Origin: Arthrobacter sp. 9V
Lineage (GTDB): Bacteria > Actinomycetota > Actinomycetes > Actinomycetales > Micrococcaceae
DNA length: 64,000 nt
Assembly: GCF_902506065.1 (NCBI RefSeq)
Contig: NZ_LR732912.1
Coordinates: 1,751,983-1,815,982, forward strand
Reading direction: 5' to 3'
This document shows, in pieces, positions 25,578 to 34,042 of this stretch (position 1 is the first letter of the stretch; the number at the start of each line of letters is the position of its first letter). Under the pieces are notes generated by a model. That model worked only from the letters and a program-made list of their open reading frames with translations. It searched no databases and was not told the DNA's origin. The translations under genes were made by a program, and so were the position numbers.

Positions 25578-25620
25578 GCAGGTTCCCCGGCTGCGTCACT
25601 GGTAACAGCCGGGAAACCTG
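25578..25620 (+). terminator. Hairpin after gap
   Basis: CAGGTT-CCCCGGCTG and CAGCCGGGAAACCTG pair with one or two bulges around a 12-base loop. There is no T tract, so it may be a weak terminator or an mRNA-stabilising hairpin. Confidence 0.6.
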
Positions 25621-25634
25621 ACCAAAATGGGTTC

Positions 25635-25844
25635 ATGGAAAATGAATCAACGTTGGAACATGAAACCACGCTTGAACACGCCTTGGACGTAGCAAAGGCC
25701 AACCACAAGCAAGCCCAAAAACTTCTGGATCAGGCCATCGCAGCCAACGCCGCCGGAGACGTCACGGATCAGCGCGTAGAACAGCTGCGAAGCCTCCTCG
25801 CGGTGGCAACAGAGGACCTGCAGCGTGTGACGCGCGAGCAATAG
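25635..25844 (+). CDS. Small hypothetical helical protein
   Basis: The 69-residue acidic protein is predicted to be nearly all helix (HALDVAKANHKQAQKLLDQA, then VEQLRSLLAVATEDLQRV). It has no membrane segment or cysteine. I do not recognise a family. The ATG has no ribosome site but a -10-like CAAAAT ends six bases upstream, in keeping with the leaderless starts elsewhere in the window. It lies between the gap hairpin and the HNH nuclease gene. Confidence 0.65.
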   Translation: MENESTLEHETTLEHALDVAKANHKQAQKLLDQAIAANAAGDVTDQRVEQLRSLLAVATEDLQRVTREQ

Positions 25845-25933
25845 TCCACCGGTGCTTCACTTCCACATGTGACTCCACCTCCACAGCGTGACTCTTCCTG
25901 CACACTGTGGATATCGGCTCTGACTGTCGGGGC

Positions 25934-25957
25934 AATGTCCTACGCTCGTAGGACATT
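25934..25957. promoter_or_regulatory. 24-bp near-perfect palindrome, candidate operator
   Basis: Arms AATGTCCTACG and CGTAGGACATT are exact complements around a 2-base centre (CT). The size and symmetry are those of a dimeric repressor site. It lies 22 bp before the TTG start proposed for the HNH nuclease gene and contains an alternative ATG. I do not recognise the motif. An AT-poor stretch just upstream also has two short similar repeats (CCACATGTGACTC and CCACAGCGTGACTC). Confidence 0.6.
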
Positions 25958-25979
25958 GCTTTCCCTCGGATGGAGTCTC

Positions 25980-26780
25980 TTGAGTACTACTTGGTCTGCC
26001 TACAAACGCGCCCGCAGAAGGTCACGTCAAGCCTGGGCCATTCTAGGATTGGCAGCTGCAACGGTGGTCGCTGGTCTCTCCTGGTACTTCACCACTGGAC
26101 AATTCAACGCTGCTGAACCATGGGCAGCCGGACCCACCGAAGCACCTGTTTTCAATCCTGACTGGATGAAACCACTCCGCGGCGCGGCCCCCGTTGCCCC
26201 TGAGAAGGCAAGCGATGCCTTGGAACGGCTTCCGGTGAAGGGGCGGGCGGCAAAATCGGACTATGACAGGTCCGCCTTCGGTCAGGCTTGGGCAGACGCT
26301 GACCGCAACGGCTGCGATACCCGCAATGACATTCTGCGGAGGGACCTCGCCGGGGTTCAATTCACGGAGGGTTCGTCCTGCAAGGTCTCCGGCGGTAGCT
26401 TCCACGAACCCTATACAGGGACGCAGATCACTTTTCAAAGAGGCCAGGACACCAGCTCTGCTGTTCAAATCGATCACGTGGTTGCCCTCGCCGATGCCTG
26501 GCAGAAGGGCGCCCAGCAACTCACTGTTCAGCAACGGCAAATGTTCGCCAACGATCCCCTGAACCTGATCGCGGCAGACGGTCCCGCCAACGTCAAAAAG
26601 GGTGCAGGGGATGCAGCCACCTGGCTGCCTGCCAACAAGAACTTCCGCTGTCACTATGTCGCACGGCAGGTCTCCGTTAAGACGGCCTATAAGCTCTGGG
26701 TTACCCAGGCCGAAAAAGACGTTATGAAGAGGGTTCTTTCTTCCTGCCCGGAGCAGGAAACCATCTACAGCGCCAGGTGA
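25980..26780 (+). CDS. Membrane-anchored or secreted HNH endonuclease family protein (DUF1524-like)
   Basis: A basic N-terminus (YKRARRRSRQ) and one hydrophobic segment (AWAILGLAAATVVAGLSWYF) anchor or export a C-terminal HNH nuclease domain. Its marks are RKRL-like DLERL/KGRAAKSDYDRSAFGQAW, two Cys in GCDTRNDIL and SSCKVSGG, the catalytic VQIDHVVALADAWQKGAQ, and NDPLNLIAADGPANVKKG. Actinobacteria often carry several such extracellular nucleases. TTG at 25980 with GGAG upstream is favoured; ATG at 25935 would place the start inside the palindrome. The C-terminal end overlaps the convergent GNAT-like gene by 16 bases. Confidence 0.87.
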   Translation: MSTTWSAYKRARRRSRQAWAILGLAAATVVAGLSWYFTTGQFNAAEPWAAGPTEAPVFNPDWMKPLRGAAPVAPEKASDALERLPVKGRAAKSDYDRSAFGQAWADADRNGCDTRNDILRRDLAGVQFTEGSSCKVSGGSFHEPYTGTQITFQRGQDTSSAVQIDHVVALADAWQKGAQQLTVQQRQMFANDPLNLIAADGPANVKKGAGDAATWLPANKNFRCHYVARQVSVKTAYKLWVTQAEKDVMKRVLSSCPEQETIYSAR

Positions 26781-27631
26781 CCGTGCCCGAGCTGCCAGGT
26801 GCCGCCGTCGTCGATCCGTTCCAGGACCACGCGCTGAAGTGAGGTCTCCCGTGGGAGCTTATCCAAGGCATCGAGCCCCCGCTGCCTAAACGTGAAGTAG
26901 ATGGCATCAGTAGGAGCGTCAGTGCAGCGATCCAGCGTGAAGCGCCGGGCAAAGGACGCGATGTTGCTCTGAGGCAGGCGCTCAACCAGGTAAGGGTCCA
27001 GCATCCAGGAATCACACGTGGCTTTGCGGGCAGGCTTGTCAGGAAAATGCCGGGGGAAGAACCACTTGGCCTCGTCGAAACTGGCATCCACCAGATCAGG
27101 GGAGAGGCCACCATCTTCGGGAATATGGACGCCAAGAACCCACTCTGAGCCTTGGCCCCCGGCAGGCACCAGATGCCCCCCGGCAGGCACCAGATGGAAT
27201 TGCAGCCGGCCCAGTCGGAACAGATTTCCTGCCATATGCAATGTCAGCCAAGCCCAGGTATCCAGTCCAAAGCGACCGTGGACCCTCCGATTGATGCGCA
27301 GCTGTAAACCAAGATCGGCCAAGGAAGCAGCCGAGACGTCCGGACTGATGCCCAGATCCAGATGGTAAGCGTGAACCACCGGGGCGAACCGAAGGAGGGC
27401 CTCGATCCAGACAGTCTCCTCGCCGTCATTCCGGACAGCGCCCCCATCCCGTCCGGCATCCTCTGCCCGGATGCTGTCCAGCGGAAAGGTTCCAAGCCTC
27501 TCCTGCATTGCCGTGATCGCCCGCAATACAGGCTCTTCCGGAGGCGTATCCAGGAGACGCGCGCACTCAACGGCGTCCTCGCCGGTAATGTCCAGGAGCG
27601 TCAAAAGCTCCACATGCTGGGTGACTGCCAT
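26765..27631 (-). CDS. Acyltransferase-domain protein (GNAT-like, NAT_N/GNAT_C type)
   Basis: A 288-residue two-part protein. The N-terminal half is helical, and the C-terminal half has the GNAT_C-like stretch WLTLHMAGNLFRLGRLQFHL followed by LGVHIPEDGGLSPDLVDASF and DSWMLDPYLVERLPQSNIAS. The activity is unknown. A duplicated seven-residue unit (HLVPAGG twice) sits in the middle, encoded by a 21-bp tandem repeat. The ATG lies 3 bp after the def stop, so it is the second gene of a def operon. Confidence 0.82.
   Translation of the reverse strand: MAVTQHVELLTLLDITGEDAVECARLLDTPPEEPVLRAITAMQERLGTFPLDSIRAEDAGRDGGAVRNDGEETVWIEALLRFAPVVHAYHLDLGISPDVSAASLADLGLQLRINRRVHGRFGLDTWAWLTLHMAGNLFRLGRLQFHLVPAGGHLVPAGGQGSEWVLGVHIPEDGGLSPDLVDASFDEAKWFFPRHFPDKPARKATCDSWMLDPYLVERLPQSNIASFARRFTLDRCTDAPTDAIYFTFRQRGLDALDKLPRETSLQRVVLERIDDGGTWQLGHGHLAL
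27156..27197. repeat. 21-bp tandem duplication within the GNAT-like gene
   Basis: Two adjacent 21-bp units (CCCCCGGCAGGCACCAGATG plus one base) differ only in the last base. The repeat keeps the reading frame and adds seven residues. Copy number could vary by slippage. Confidence 0.9.
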
Positions 27632-27634
27632 GGC

Positions 27635-28207
27635 TCAGTGTCCGAAAGGATCGGGATCGACACCAGGCATCCAGGTCAGGCCGGGCACGCCCCAGCCATT
27701 CCTTTTGGCTTGCTTGAGCGCCTTTTTTGAGTAACGGTCCACCAGTCGGTTGACGTACAGCTTGCCGTCCAGGTGGTCGAACTCGTGCTGCAGTATCCTG
27801 GCGAACCAGCCTGTCGCCTCAAAGTCCAAAGGGTTGCCGTCACCGTCGAAGCCTTGAACCCGCGTCCATTCAGCGCGCTGCAACGGGTAGTACTCCCCGG
27901 GGAACGACAGACATCCTTCAACGTGTTCGTCGGGATCGGGAAGTGCACCTGAAACTTTGGAAAGTGTCAGTACCGGATTGACCACCACGCCCTGCTCGGG
28001 AACGTCGTCGTCGTTGGCGTACTTGTAGACAAAGAGTCTCTTACCAACACCGATCTGAGGGGCAGCAAGCCCGACACCATTGGCGGCATCATTGGTCTCG
28101 AACATGTCCGCGATCAAGGTGCGGAGTTCGTCGTCGAAAACCTCCACCTCGCTTGCCCGGCGGTGCAACACAGGTTCGCCCCAGATGGTGACTGGCAGGA
28201 CGGTCAT
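27635..28207 (-). CDS. def: Peptide deformylase
   Basis: The 190-residue metalloenzyme removes the formyl group from nascent proteins. All three motifs are present: GVGLAAPQIG, EGCLSFPGEYY (Cys ligand; most deformylases have V where this has F), and HEFDHLDGKL (two His ligands and the catalytic Glu). The ATG is preceded by AAGGAAA. The next gene, a GNAT-like protein, follows almost without a gap. Confidence 0.96.
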   Translation of the reverse strand: MTVLPVTIWGEPVLHRRASEVEVFDDELRTLIADMFETNDAANGVGLAAPQIGVGKRLFVYKYANDDDVPEQGVVVNPVLTLSKVSGALPDPDEHVEGCLSFPGEYYPLQRAEWTRVQGFDGDGNPLDFEATGWFARILQHEFDHLDGKLYVNRLVDRYSKKALKQAKRNGWGVPGLTWMPGVDPDPFGH

Positions 28208-28247
28208 TTCAGTATTTCCTTCGTCTAGCGCTGTAGCCCGGTTAAAA

Positions 28248-28283
28248 ACGAAAGGCCGCACCGGATAACCGGTGCGGCCTTTG
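28248..28283 (-). terminator. Intrinsic terminator of tRNA-His
   Basis: AAAGGCCGCACCGG and CCGGTGCGGCCTTT form a perfect 14-bp stem with a four-base loop. On the minus strand it is followed by CGTTTTTAAC, so it terminates the tRNA-His transcript just before the def promoter region. Confidence 0.85.
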
Positions 28284-28311
28284 TGGAAACCGGCTCTGGA
28301 GCCAATCTCGG

Positions 28312-28388
28312 TGGGGTGAGCTACGGGGGTTGAACCCGCGACCTCCTGGACCACAACCAGGCGCTCTGCCAACTGAGCTAAGCCCACC
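28312..28388 (-). tRNA. tRNA-His (anticodon GTG)
   Basis: A full cloverleaf on the minus strand: acceptor GTGGGCT/AGCTCAC, anticodon stem CCTGG/CCAGG around TTGTGGT with anticodon GTG. The extra 5' G (G-1) opposite C73 that marks tRNA-His is encoded, as is CCA. Confidence 0.96.
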
Positions 28389-28528
28389 ATGTGCCTTTTT
28401 CGGCTGAACCGTTTGACCGGCTTTCCTTCAAGGCAACGACAAATAGCTTACCTGCTGTTTTGGGGTGCAAAGTCCACTTTTGCCGGTTTTCGCGAAAAAA
28501 CCTCTAAAAATGGTGCAGATCACACCCT

Positions 28529-29155
28529 CTAGGCAGATCCCAAGGTCTCCGCCGTGGCAATGATGTCCTTGGAAATGCGCTGCGCCGTGGCGGTATCCGG
28601 TCCCGGCGCCGGAACAAACACTGCTTGGCGGTAGTAACGAAGCTCGTCGATGGAGTCTTTGATGTCGCCCAGCGCGCGGTGGCCGCCATGCTTGGCGGGA
28701 GACTGGAAATAAGCGCGGGGGAACCAGCGGCGTGAGAGTTCCTTGATGGTGCTGACATCGATCACGCGGTAGTGAAGGTGTTCCACAATGTTGGGCATGT
28801 CCCTGGCAAGGAACATCCTGTCCGTTCCCACGGAGTTTCCGCCCAAGGGAGCCTTGCGAGGATCCGGGACCCACTTTTCGATGTACTCAAGGACCTGTGC
28901 CTCGGCCTCGGCCATTGTCTTGCCATGGGGGAGCTCGTCCAGGAGCTTGGAGCGGGTGTGCATATCCCGCACGAAGTCGTTCATTTGCTCCAGCGCGGCA
29001 TCATCGGGCTTGATGACGACATCTACGCCGTCGCCCAGAATATTGAGCTCGGAGTCTGTCACCAACGCCGCGACCTCTATCAAGGCGTCGTTAATGAGGT
29101 CCAAGCCGGTCATTTCGCAGTCGATCCAGACGATGCGTTCATTAGTAATAGGCAC
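28529..29155 (-). CDS. orn: Oligoribonuclease
   Basis: This is a 208-residue DEDDh exonuclease that degrades short RNA and pGpG-type dinucleotides. Motifs are [10 protein letters not shown] (exo I), [13 protein letters not shown] (exo II region) and [14 protein letters not shown] (exo III with catalytic His). The GTG start has no Shine-Dalgarno, but TAGGCT lies six bases upstream, so the mRNA is probably leaderless. It diverges from the mannosyltransferase gene. Confidence 0.96.
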   Translation of the reverse strand: MPITNERIVWIDCEMTGLDLINDALIEVAALVTDSELNILGDGVDVVIKPDDAALEQMNDFVRDMHTRSKLLDELPHGKTMAEAEAQVLEYIEKWVPDPRKAPLGGNSVGTDRMFLARDMPNIVEHLHYRVIDVSTIKELSRRWFPRAYFQSPAKHGGHRALGDIKDSIDELRYYRQAVFVPAPGPDTATAQRISKDIIATAETLGSA

Positions 29156-29248
29156 GCGCCCAGCCTATCGCTCAGTGGCTTCGAAGTGCTCCGATGGTAC
29201 GATTTTTGAGCGCGGCAGTGTCGTTTATTCCTGTTGCCGAAAGCCCCC

Positions 29249-30859
29249 ATGACGCAGAATTTTGACCCGAACACAGCGGGTGAACGATTGGATGACGACC
29301 ACATGACGGTGCCAGTACCCGCCGCCCAGTTGGCAGGGGCAGCAACGCCGTCAACCGACGCCGTAGCCGGCGAGGTAGATAACGCACGTTCGCCATTGAT
29401 CGCCGGCTTCATCGGTTCGATGTTCATGGTGTTCGGTTCGTTGGGCGTTGGTTGGCTTGCGCCGGTCTCCGAGCTCCGTCGCCTCCCGCTGTTCATCTGG
29501 ATGCGAACGGAGGGGGTGGGGGTTGGACTTTCCATAGTTTTGCTGGCCATGGGTGGCATGTTGCTCGTCCGTGCCTGGCTTCGCCTGGGCCAACGCGTCC
29601 GGGTGTGGGGCCTGGAAGCCCGCAAAGTGACACTGCAGGCAGTGGCGGCCTGGGGCCTCCCGATGATGTTCACCGTTCCCCTTTTCAGCAGGGACGTTTA
29701 TGCGTATATCGGCCAAGGCCGGTTGATGGTGGAAGGCATTAACCCTTATGAGAACGGCATATCGGCGTTGCCCAACTACTTCCAATTGGGCGCGGACAAG
29801 CAGTGGACAGAGGCGCCGGTGCCTTATGGGCAACTGTTCCTGTGGATTGAACAGTTTGTGGTGTGGGTCACCAACGTCCAGCCGGAAGCAAGCATCATGC
29901 TCTTCCGCCTGGTGGCTGCAGTCGGTGTGGTTCTTTGCATCATCTACGTGCCGAAACTGGCCGAACTCCACGGTGTAAATCCGCACAGGGCATTATGGCT
30001 GACAGCTGCCAACCCGCTCTTTCTCACTAACTTCATTGCCAGCGTCCATAACGACGCCCTGATGATCGGGCTCGCACTGGCAGGCCTGTACTACTGCGCT
30101 ACCCGTCGCGTGATTCCCGGGCTCGTGCTGGTCACGCTCTCTATCTCAGTCAAGCCGATCACGGTGGTATTCCTTCCCTTCATTGGACTCCTATGGGCGG
30201 GCAAGCATGCCTCCTGGCCGCGCAAATTCCTTTACTGGTTCCTTACGGCGGCTCTGAGTTTCGGACTGCTCTACGCACTCAGCCTGGTCAATGGCTTTGG
30301 ATTTGGGTGGATCAATGGGCTTTCCGCACCGGGAAGCGTAGCAATCTGGTATGCACCCGTTGGCCTCATCGGTTTGGCTGTCGCTTCGATTTCCAACGTT
30401 TTGGGACTGGACGGGGCAGTCATGGCCAAGGTGGTTTATGACGCCGGCAAGGTCCTCATGCTTGCAGCTGTTGGCTGGATGATCTTCCGGGGAGACTACG
30501 ACCGACTCATGCGGCGACTCACGTTGGCATTTGCTGCCATCGTCCTGCTGGCGCCAATGATTCAGTCGTGGTACGTCGTGTGGTTGATCCCCTTGTTTGC
30601 CGTCACCGGAATCCGTAATGACTGGCAGGTCAAGGCGCTGTACTTCGTTGTGTCGTTCTTCATGGTCTACGCCATCTCCGACCAGTTGGACGTCTTCCCA
30701 TACCTGCAGAGTGAAGACCTGGGCTTGGCACTGTTGTTGGCCCGCATCGGGGCGGCCCTCATCGCGTTGTTCTTCGCTATCTACCTTATTTTCATGGATC
30801 CGAAGACCAAGACCTTATTCCGGGTCAGAAGCGAATCCGGGCTGCGTCCCATTATCTGA
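29249..30859 (+). CDS. Polyprenol-phosphate-mannose-dependent mannosyltransferase (MptA/MptB-like)
   Basis: A 536-residue integral membrane protein with about 12 helices. The catalytic loop after the early helices reads FSRDVYAYIGQGRLMVEGINPY, the pattern of GT-C enzymes that use lipid-linked mannose to extend lipomannan or lipoarabinomannan in the cell envelope. Other landmarks are NPLFLTNFIASVHNDALM and SWYVVWLIPLFAV. ATG at 29249 is used; an in-frame TTG at 29234 is possible. A -10-like TACGAT lies at 29198. It is a single gene, divergent from orn. Confidence 0.85.
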   Translation: MTQNFDPNTAGERLDDDHMTVPVPAAQLAGAATPSTDAVAGEVDNARSPLIAGFIGSMFMVFGSLGVGWLAPVSELRRLPLFIWMRTEGVGVGLSIVLLAMGGMLLVRAWLRLGQRVRVWGLEARKVTLQAVAAWGLPMMFTVPLFSRDVYAYIGQGRLMVEGINPYENGISALPNYFQLGADKQWTEAPVPYGQLFLWIEQFVVWVTNVQPEASIMLFRLVAAVGVVLCIIYVPKLAELHGVNPHRALWLTAANPLFLTNFIASVHNDALMIGLALAGLYYCATRRVIPGLVLVTLSISVKPITVVFLPFIGLLWAGKHASWPRKFLYWFLTAALSFGLLYALSLVNGFGFGWINGLSAPGSVAIWYAPVGLIGLAVASISNVLGLDGAVMAKVVYDAGKVLMLAAVGWMIFRGDYDRLMRRLTLAFAAIVLLAPMIQSWYVVWLIPLFAVTGIRNDWQVKALYFVVSFFMVYAISDQLDVFPYLQSEDLGLALLLARIGAALIALFFAIYLIFMDPKTKTLFRVRSESGLRPII

Positions 30860-30893
30860 AGACACCGTTGGGTTCGGTCAGCAGCCATGCTGC

Positions 30894-31580
30894 TCAGCGG
30901 GATGGCAGTAGCCGCAAAGCCTCGCGGGTGGACAGCGGACTAAGCGCATCTACATTGTTGGTAACGAACTGCCTGACCCATCCAGGGTCCGTTTTGCTGT
31001 ATTCACGAAGCGCCCATCCAATGCCCTTGCGTATGAAGAACTCCTTGTCCGCCAGGTTCGAGGTGATAACGGCTTTCAGAAGGCCGGCATCAGTCTGCGA
31101 TTTGGCTCCCAGCTGTGCGGTGATGGCTGCCCGCCGGATCCACATGTCCTCATCCCTGGACCACTGGAGGAGTGTCGGAGTCATGGTGGATCGGTGGGCG
31201 ATCAGGAGTCCACCGATCCGATGCGCAACTCCGTCCACGAGGTCCCACCAAGCACCGGTACGAACAATTTCCTCGTAGATGGGCAGCATGTGCAGGTCTT
31301 CCTTAACCATTCGCAGGCCTGTCAGGTCGATGGCTGCGTAGCGCTCTTCACGGGCCTCAGCATTGCGCCACAGCTCAAGAACAACGCGGCGCAGATCATC
31401 CGGTGACGCTACGGGAAACTGCTTCACTGCCGCCTTTACAATTCTGCGTACCTCGGGAACCCGGACGCCCAAAGAGGGCATGTCGGACTTCATATATGCC
31501 TGGGCGCCGCGTGCCCGGTCGGCGTCGGCGGCTGAATGGAGAGCAGCCCGGATAGATGGCACCAGGACGTTGTTGGTCAT
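30894..31580 (-). CDS. DNA alkylation repair protein, AlkD-like (HEAT-repeat glycosylase)
   Basis: The 228-residue all-helical protein of the AlkC/AlkD family removes positively charged alkylated bases. Family landmarks are WDLVD (in GAWWDLVDGVAHRIGG), DMWIRRAAITAQL and the C-terminal FFIRKGIGWALREYSKTDP. The ATG has no Shine-Dalgarno; TAGAGT ends six bases upstream, so the mRNA is likely leaderless. It converges with the mannosyltransferase gene and diverges from map. Confidence 0.9.
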   Translation of the reverse strand: MTNNVLVPSIRAALHSAADADRARGAQAYMKSDMPSLGVRVPEVRRIVKAAVKQFPVASPDDLRRVVLELWRNAEAREERYAAIDLTGLRMVKEDLHMLPIYEEIVRTGAWWDLVDGVAHRIGGLLIAHRSTMTPTLLQWSRDEDMWIRRAAITAQLGAKSQTDAGLLKAVITSNLADKEFFIRKGIGWALREYSKTDPGWVRQFVTNNVDALSPLSTREALRLLPSR

Positions 31581-31669
31581 GCCACAACTCTAGGGTCCGT
31601 GATGACTCCACGGGATTCCTGAAGTAGCCAAGGAATCTGAAGGCACTCGCTCCCGCTATGACGCCGCCG

Positions 31670-31681
31670 TAGAGTGGGGAG
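31670..31681 (+). promoter_or_regulatory. Leaderless-type promoter of map
   Basis: TAGAGT ends six bases before the ATG, so transcription should begin at the start codon. A facing TAGAGT serves the divergent AlkD-like gene about 80 bp away. Confidence 0.6.
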
Positions 31682-32449
31682 ATGTCACTGCTGAAATCAC
31701 CGGACCAGATTGCAATGATGCGTGAGGCCGGGCGCGTTGTAGCAAATGCATTGTCCGCCGTGCAGGAGCACGCTGGTGTGGGTATTTCACTGAAGGAGCT
31801 CGACGACGTCGCGGCCGCCGTGATCTCCGACGCCGGCGCGAAGCCCGCTTTCCTCGATTACCATCCCCGGTGGGCGGCTGTGCCATTCCCCGGAGTTATT
31901 TGTACCAGCGTCAATGACGCCGTGGTGCACGGGATCCCGAATGGATATGTCCTTGAGGACGGCGATCTGCTCAGCATTGATTGTGGTGCCTTCCTGGAAG
32001 GTTGGTGCGGCGATGCTGCTGTCAGCTTTGTTGTAGGCGCCGCGGCCCCGGAGGATCAGGGCTTGGTGCAAGCCACGGAAGCGGCACTTGCGCGCGGCAT
32101 CGATGCAGCCCGCGTTGGCAACAAAATGGGTGACTTGGCCTATGCGATCGGTGGTGAGGCAAAGCGTGCGGGCTTCGGGCTGTTGGCTGACCATGGTGGG
32201 CACGGCATAGGCAGGACAATGCATGCCGAGCCTCCCGTTCCCAACCTCGGCCGCCCTGGTCGGGGTATGAAGCTTGCAGAGGGCCTCGTGATCGCCATTG
32301 AGCCCATGTTGATCCTGGGTGGCAAGGACGACTACTACCATGACGAGGACGAATGGACTCTTCGTTCAGCAAACGGCCGACGCGCTGCCCACAGCGAACA
32401 CACCATAGCCATCACGGCTGACGGTCCGGTCATCCTGACGCTGCCATAG
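31682..32449 (+). CDS. map: Methionine aminopeptidase, type I
   Basis: The 255-residue metallopeptidase removes initiator methionine. The five metal ligands are in IDCGAFLEGWCGDAAVSF (two Asp), GGHGIGRTMH (His), AIEPML (Glu) and HSEHTIAI (Glu). It has no N-terminal zinc-finger extension, so it is the short form. The promoter looks leaderless. It is followed tail to tail by a GNAT gene. Confidence 0.96.
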   Translation: MSLLKSPDQIAMMREAGRVVANALSAVQEHAGVGISLKELDDVAAAVISDAGAKPAFLDYHPRWAAVPFPGVICTSVNDAVVHGIPNGYVLEDGDLLSIDCGAFLEGWCGDAAVSFVVGAAAPEDQGLVQATEAALARGIDAARVGNKMGDLAYAIGGEAKRAGFGLLADHGGHGIGRTMHAEPPVPNLGRPGRGMKLAEGLVIAIEPMLILGGKDDYYHDEDEWTLRSANGRRAAHSEHTIAITADGPVILTLP

Positions 32450-32476
32450 GCGACGGTTCCGGTCCATAGCACCGCA

Positions 32477-33091
32477 TTATTGTTCCCGTGAACCCGCTTT
32501 TCTCTTCTGGAGCCGGACGACGGGCCGCCCCGGAACCGATTCTGAAATTGGATGGAAGCCGGCAGCGGTGAAAAGGGAGAGTGTGCCGTGGAACAGCTCT
32601 GCGGCTGTCGCCTTGGTTCTTTGATCGGTATCCACCGGGTATGCCTCAATTACCTCAGCACCGTGATGGAAAGCGTGGTCAACCGCGGCAGTCAGCAGCC
32701 TGGAGGACACGCCCGTGCGCCTGTGCCGAGGTGCCACGACGAAGCAACTTACCGACCACACCTTGGCTTGTTCCTGCATCTCTGCATCCACCGCCCTAAG
32801 TACCTGTGACGTTTTCAGTCGCGGGTAACTTTGCCGTGGCTCTACTGCGCACCAGCCGACCGGACTTCCATCCCGGAAGGCCAGAACGCCGGGCGCCGCA
32901 CCCGACTGAAACGCTGACTTCAACGATTTCTTGCGGTCTCCCGGGGATGAGGTTGCCCAGTCTTTGGCGCTAAGGGCGAACCACCGGCACCAGCACCGGG
33001 AGGGTTCGCCCTTGGTTCCGAACAATTCCTCAACGGCCAACCAAGTAGCAGGAGCCGTTGTGATCCTCGAAGCAGCATGGTTCTGTGCCAT
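32477..33091 (-). CDS. GNAT-family N-acetyltransferase
   Basis: The 204-residue protein has the acetyl-CoA-binding P loop of GNATs in VVAPRHRRTGVSSRLLTAAVDHA, preceded by a beta-strand core (WSVSCFVV) and followed by VIEAYPVDTDQRTK and LFHGTLSLFTAAGFHPI. The N-terminal part contains CWCRWFALSAKDW, seen in a sub-branch of unknown substrate. TATTCT lies six bases before the ATG, so the mRNA is probably leaderless. Confidence 0.88.
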   Translation of the reverse strand: MAQNHAASRITTAPATWLAVEELFGTKGEPSRCWCRWFALSAKDWATSSPGDRKKSLKSAFQSGAAPGVLAFRDGSPVGWCAVEPRQSYPRLKTSQVLRAVDAEMQEQAKVWSVSCFVVAPRHRRTGVSSRLLTAAVDHAFHHGAEVIEAYPVDTDQRTKATAAELFHGTLSLFTAAGFHPISESVPGRPVVRLQKRKAGSREQ

Positions 33092-33154
33092 GGACCCAGA
33101 ATAGGCTTCACCCGTAGGGCTGGTCCCGCAGGCGCATGGGCTTTGGCGCGACGA

Positions 33155-33709
33155 TCAAACGCCGGCACCCACCAGTTCCCCTGTTGTGGTGTTGACCAGT
33201 AGGGGGCCCGTGCCGTCAGGATTGTCCAGATTGCTTGCGATGGACTCGTCTTCCGGCGGAATTTGCTCGTGGTCCTCCGAGTCCCACTCGTTGCTGCTAT
33301 CCAAGGGCCCGGCCGCCTCCACAGCAGGCGCTGAATCGGCCGGAGCTGAGGACCCATTCATTCGGGTGAAGTTGGCGGAGCCCCACATGAGGTCGTGCCC
33401 TACTGATTCGGCGTCGATTTCGGCTACATGATAGACGCGGCCCTCGTGTTCCCATTGCCGCAGCCGGAGCTTCCCAACAACGAGCACCCGTTGTCCCTTC
33501 TTGATGCTGCATCCAACATGCCCGGCGAGGTAGCGGAATGATTGAACGGTGTACCAATTGGTGTTTCCATCCACCCACGTGTTGGTGGCTCGATCATAGC
33601 GGCGCTCAGTAGTTCCGAGGCGGAACGATGCAGTGGCGGTGCCCCGCGTAGTGGTGGAACTCTTGACCTCCGAGGCGACGAAGCCCCGGACGCTGATCAT
33701 GTCATTCAT
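33155..33709 (-). CDS. ssb: Single-stranded DNA-binding protein, SsbB-like paralogue
   Basis: A 184-residue OB-fold protein: ISVRGFVASEVKSSTT, ATASFRLGTTERRYDRATN, NWYTVQSFRYLAGHVGCSIKKGQRVLVVGKLRLRQW are the SSB core (about 1-110). The linker is acidic. The C-terminus ends GELVGAGV and lacks the DDDIPF-type tip used by the main SSB to recruit repair proteins. It therefore looks like the second actinobacterial SSB (cf. Rv2478c, near ettA in M. tuberculosis), with a specialised role. The ATG follows AAGGA. Confidence 0.92.
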   Translation of the reverse strand: MNDMISVRGFVASEVKSSTTTRGTATASFRLGTTERRYDRATNTWVDGNTNWYTVQSFRYLAGHVGCSIKKGQRVLVVGKLRLRQWEHEGRVYHVAEIDAESVGHDLMWGSANFTRMNGSSAPADSAPAVEAAGPLDSSNEWDSEDHEQIPPEDESIASNLDNPDGTGPLLVNTTTGELVGAGV

Positions 33710-33928
33710 TGATGGTCCTTCTCGGTGTAGGGAAGTGCCTGTCCGGCTCTTCCAGCTTCATCCAGTGAAGTCCGGGAGGGGAGGGCCGCAGTTGCGTATG
33801 TGAATAACCTTGGAAATACAGCCACTGTGGAGGAGTAGAAGCTGACTGCGTGGTGGTGGCAAGCGGTTTGACGATCACACTGTAAACTCTTTGTGGCGCA
33901 AGCGGCCCACGTTGGCACTACGCAGTGC

Positions 33929-34001
33929 GCCCCAGTAGCTCAGGGGATAGAGCAGCGGCCTTCTAATCCGCCGGTCGGGGGTTCGATTCCCTCCTGGGGC
34001 A
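33929..34001 (+). tRNA. tRNA-Arg (anticodon TCT)
   Basis: Acceptor GCCCCAG/CTGGGGC, D arm GCTC/GAGC, anticodon loop CTTCTAA with anticodon TCT, T loop TTCGATT. The anticodon stem has one C-T mismatch next to the loop. CCA is not encoded. The 219 bases between ssb and this tRNA hold no gene I can support. Confidence 0.93.
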
Positions 34002-34008
34002 CAGAGAT

Positions 34009-34042
34009 ACCCCCTTGGATCAACGTCCAAGGGGGTTGTTCC
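34009..34042 (+). terminator. Intrinsic terminator after tRNA-Arg
   Basis: ACCCCCTTGGA and TCCAAGGGGGT pair around a short loop, followed by TGTTCCTT. It also lies at the 3' end of the convergent SRPBCC gene and may act in both directions. Confidence 0.8.

Noticed and set aside
33943..33972. tRNA-Arg as a possible pseudogene because of the C-T mismatch in its anticodon stem
   Set aside because: All other stems, the anticodon loop and the downstream terminator are intact; a single mismatch next to the loop is tolerated.
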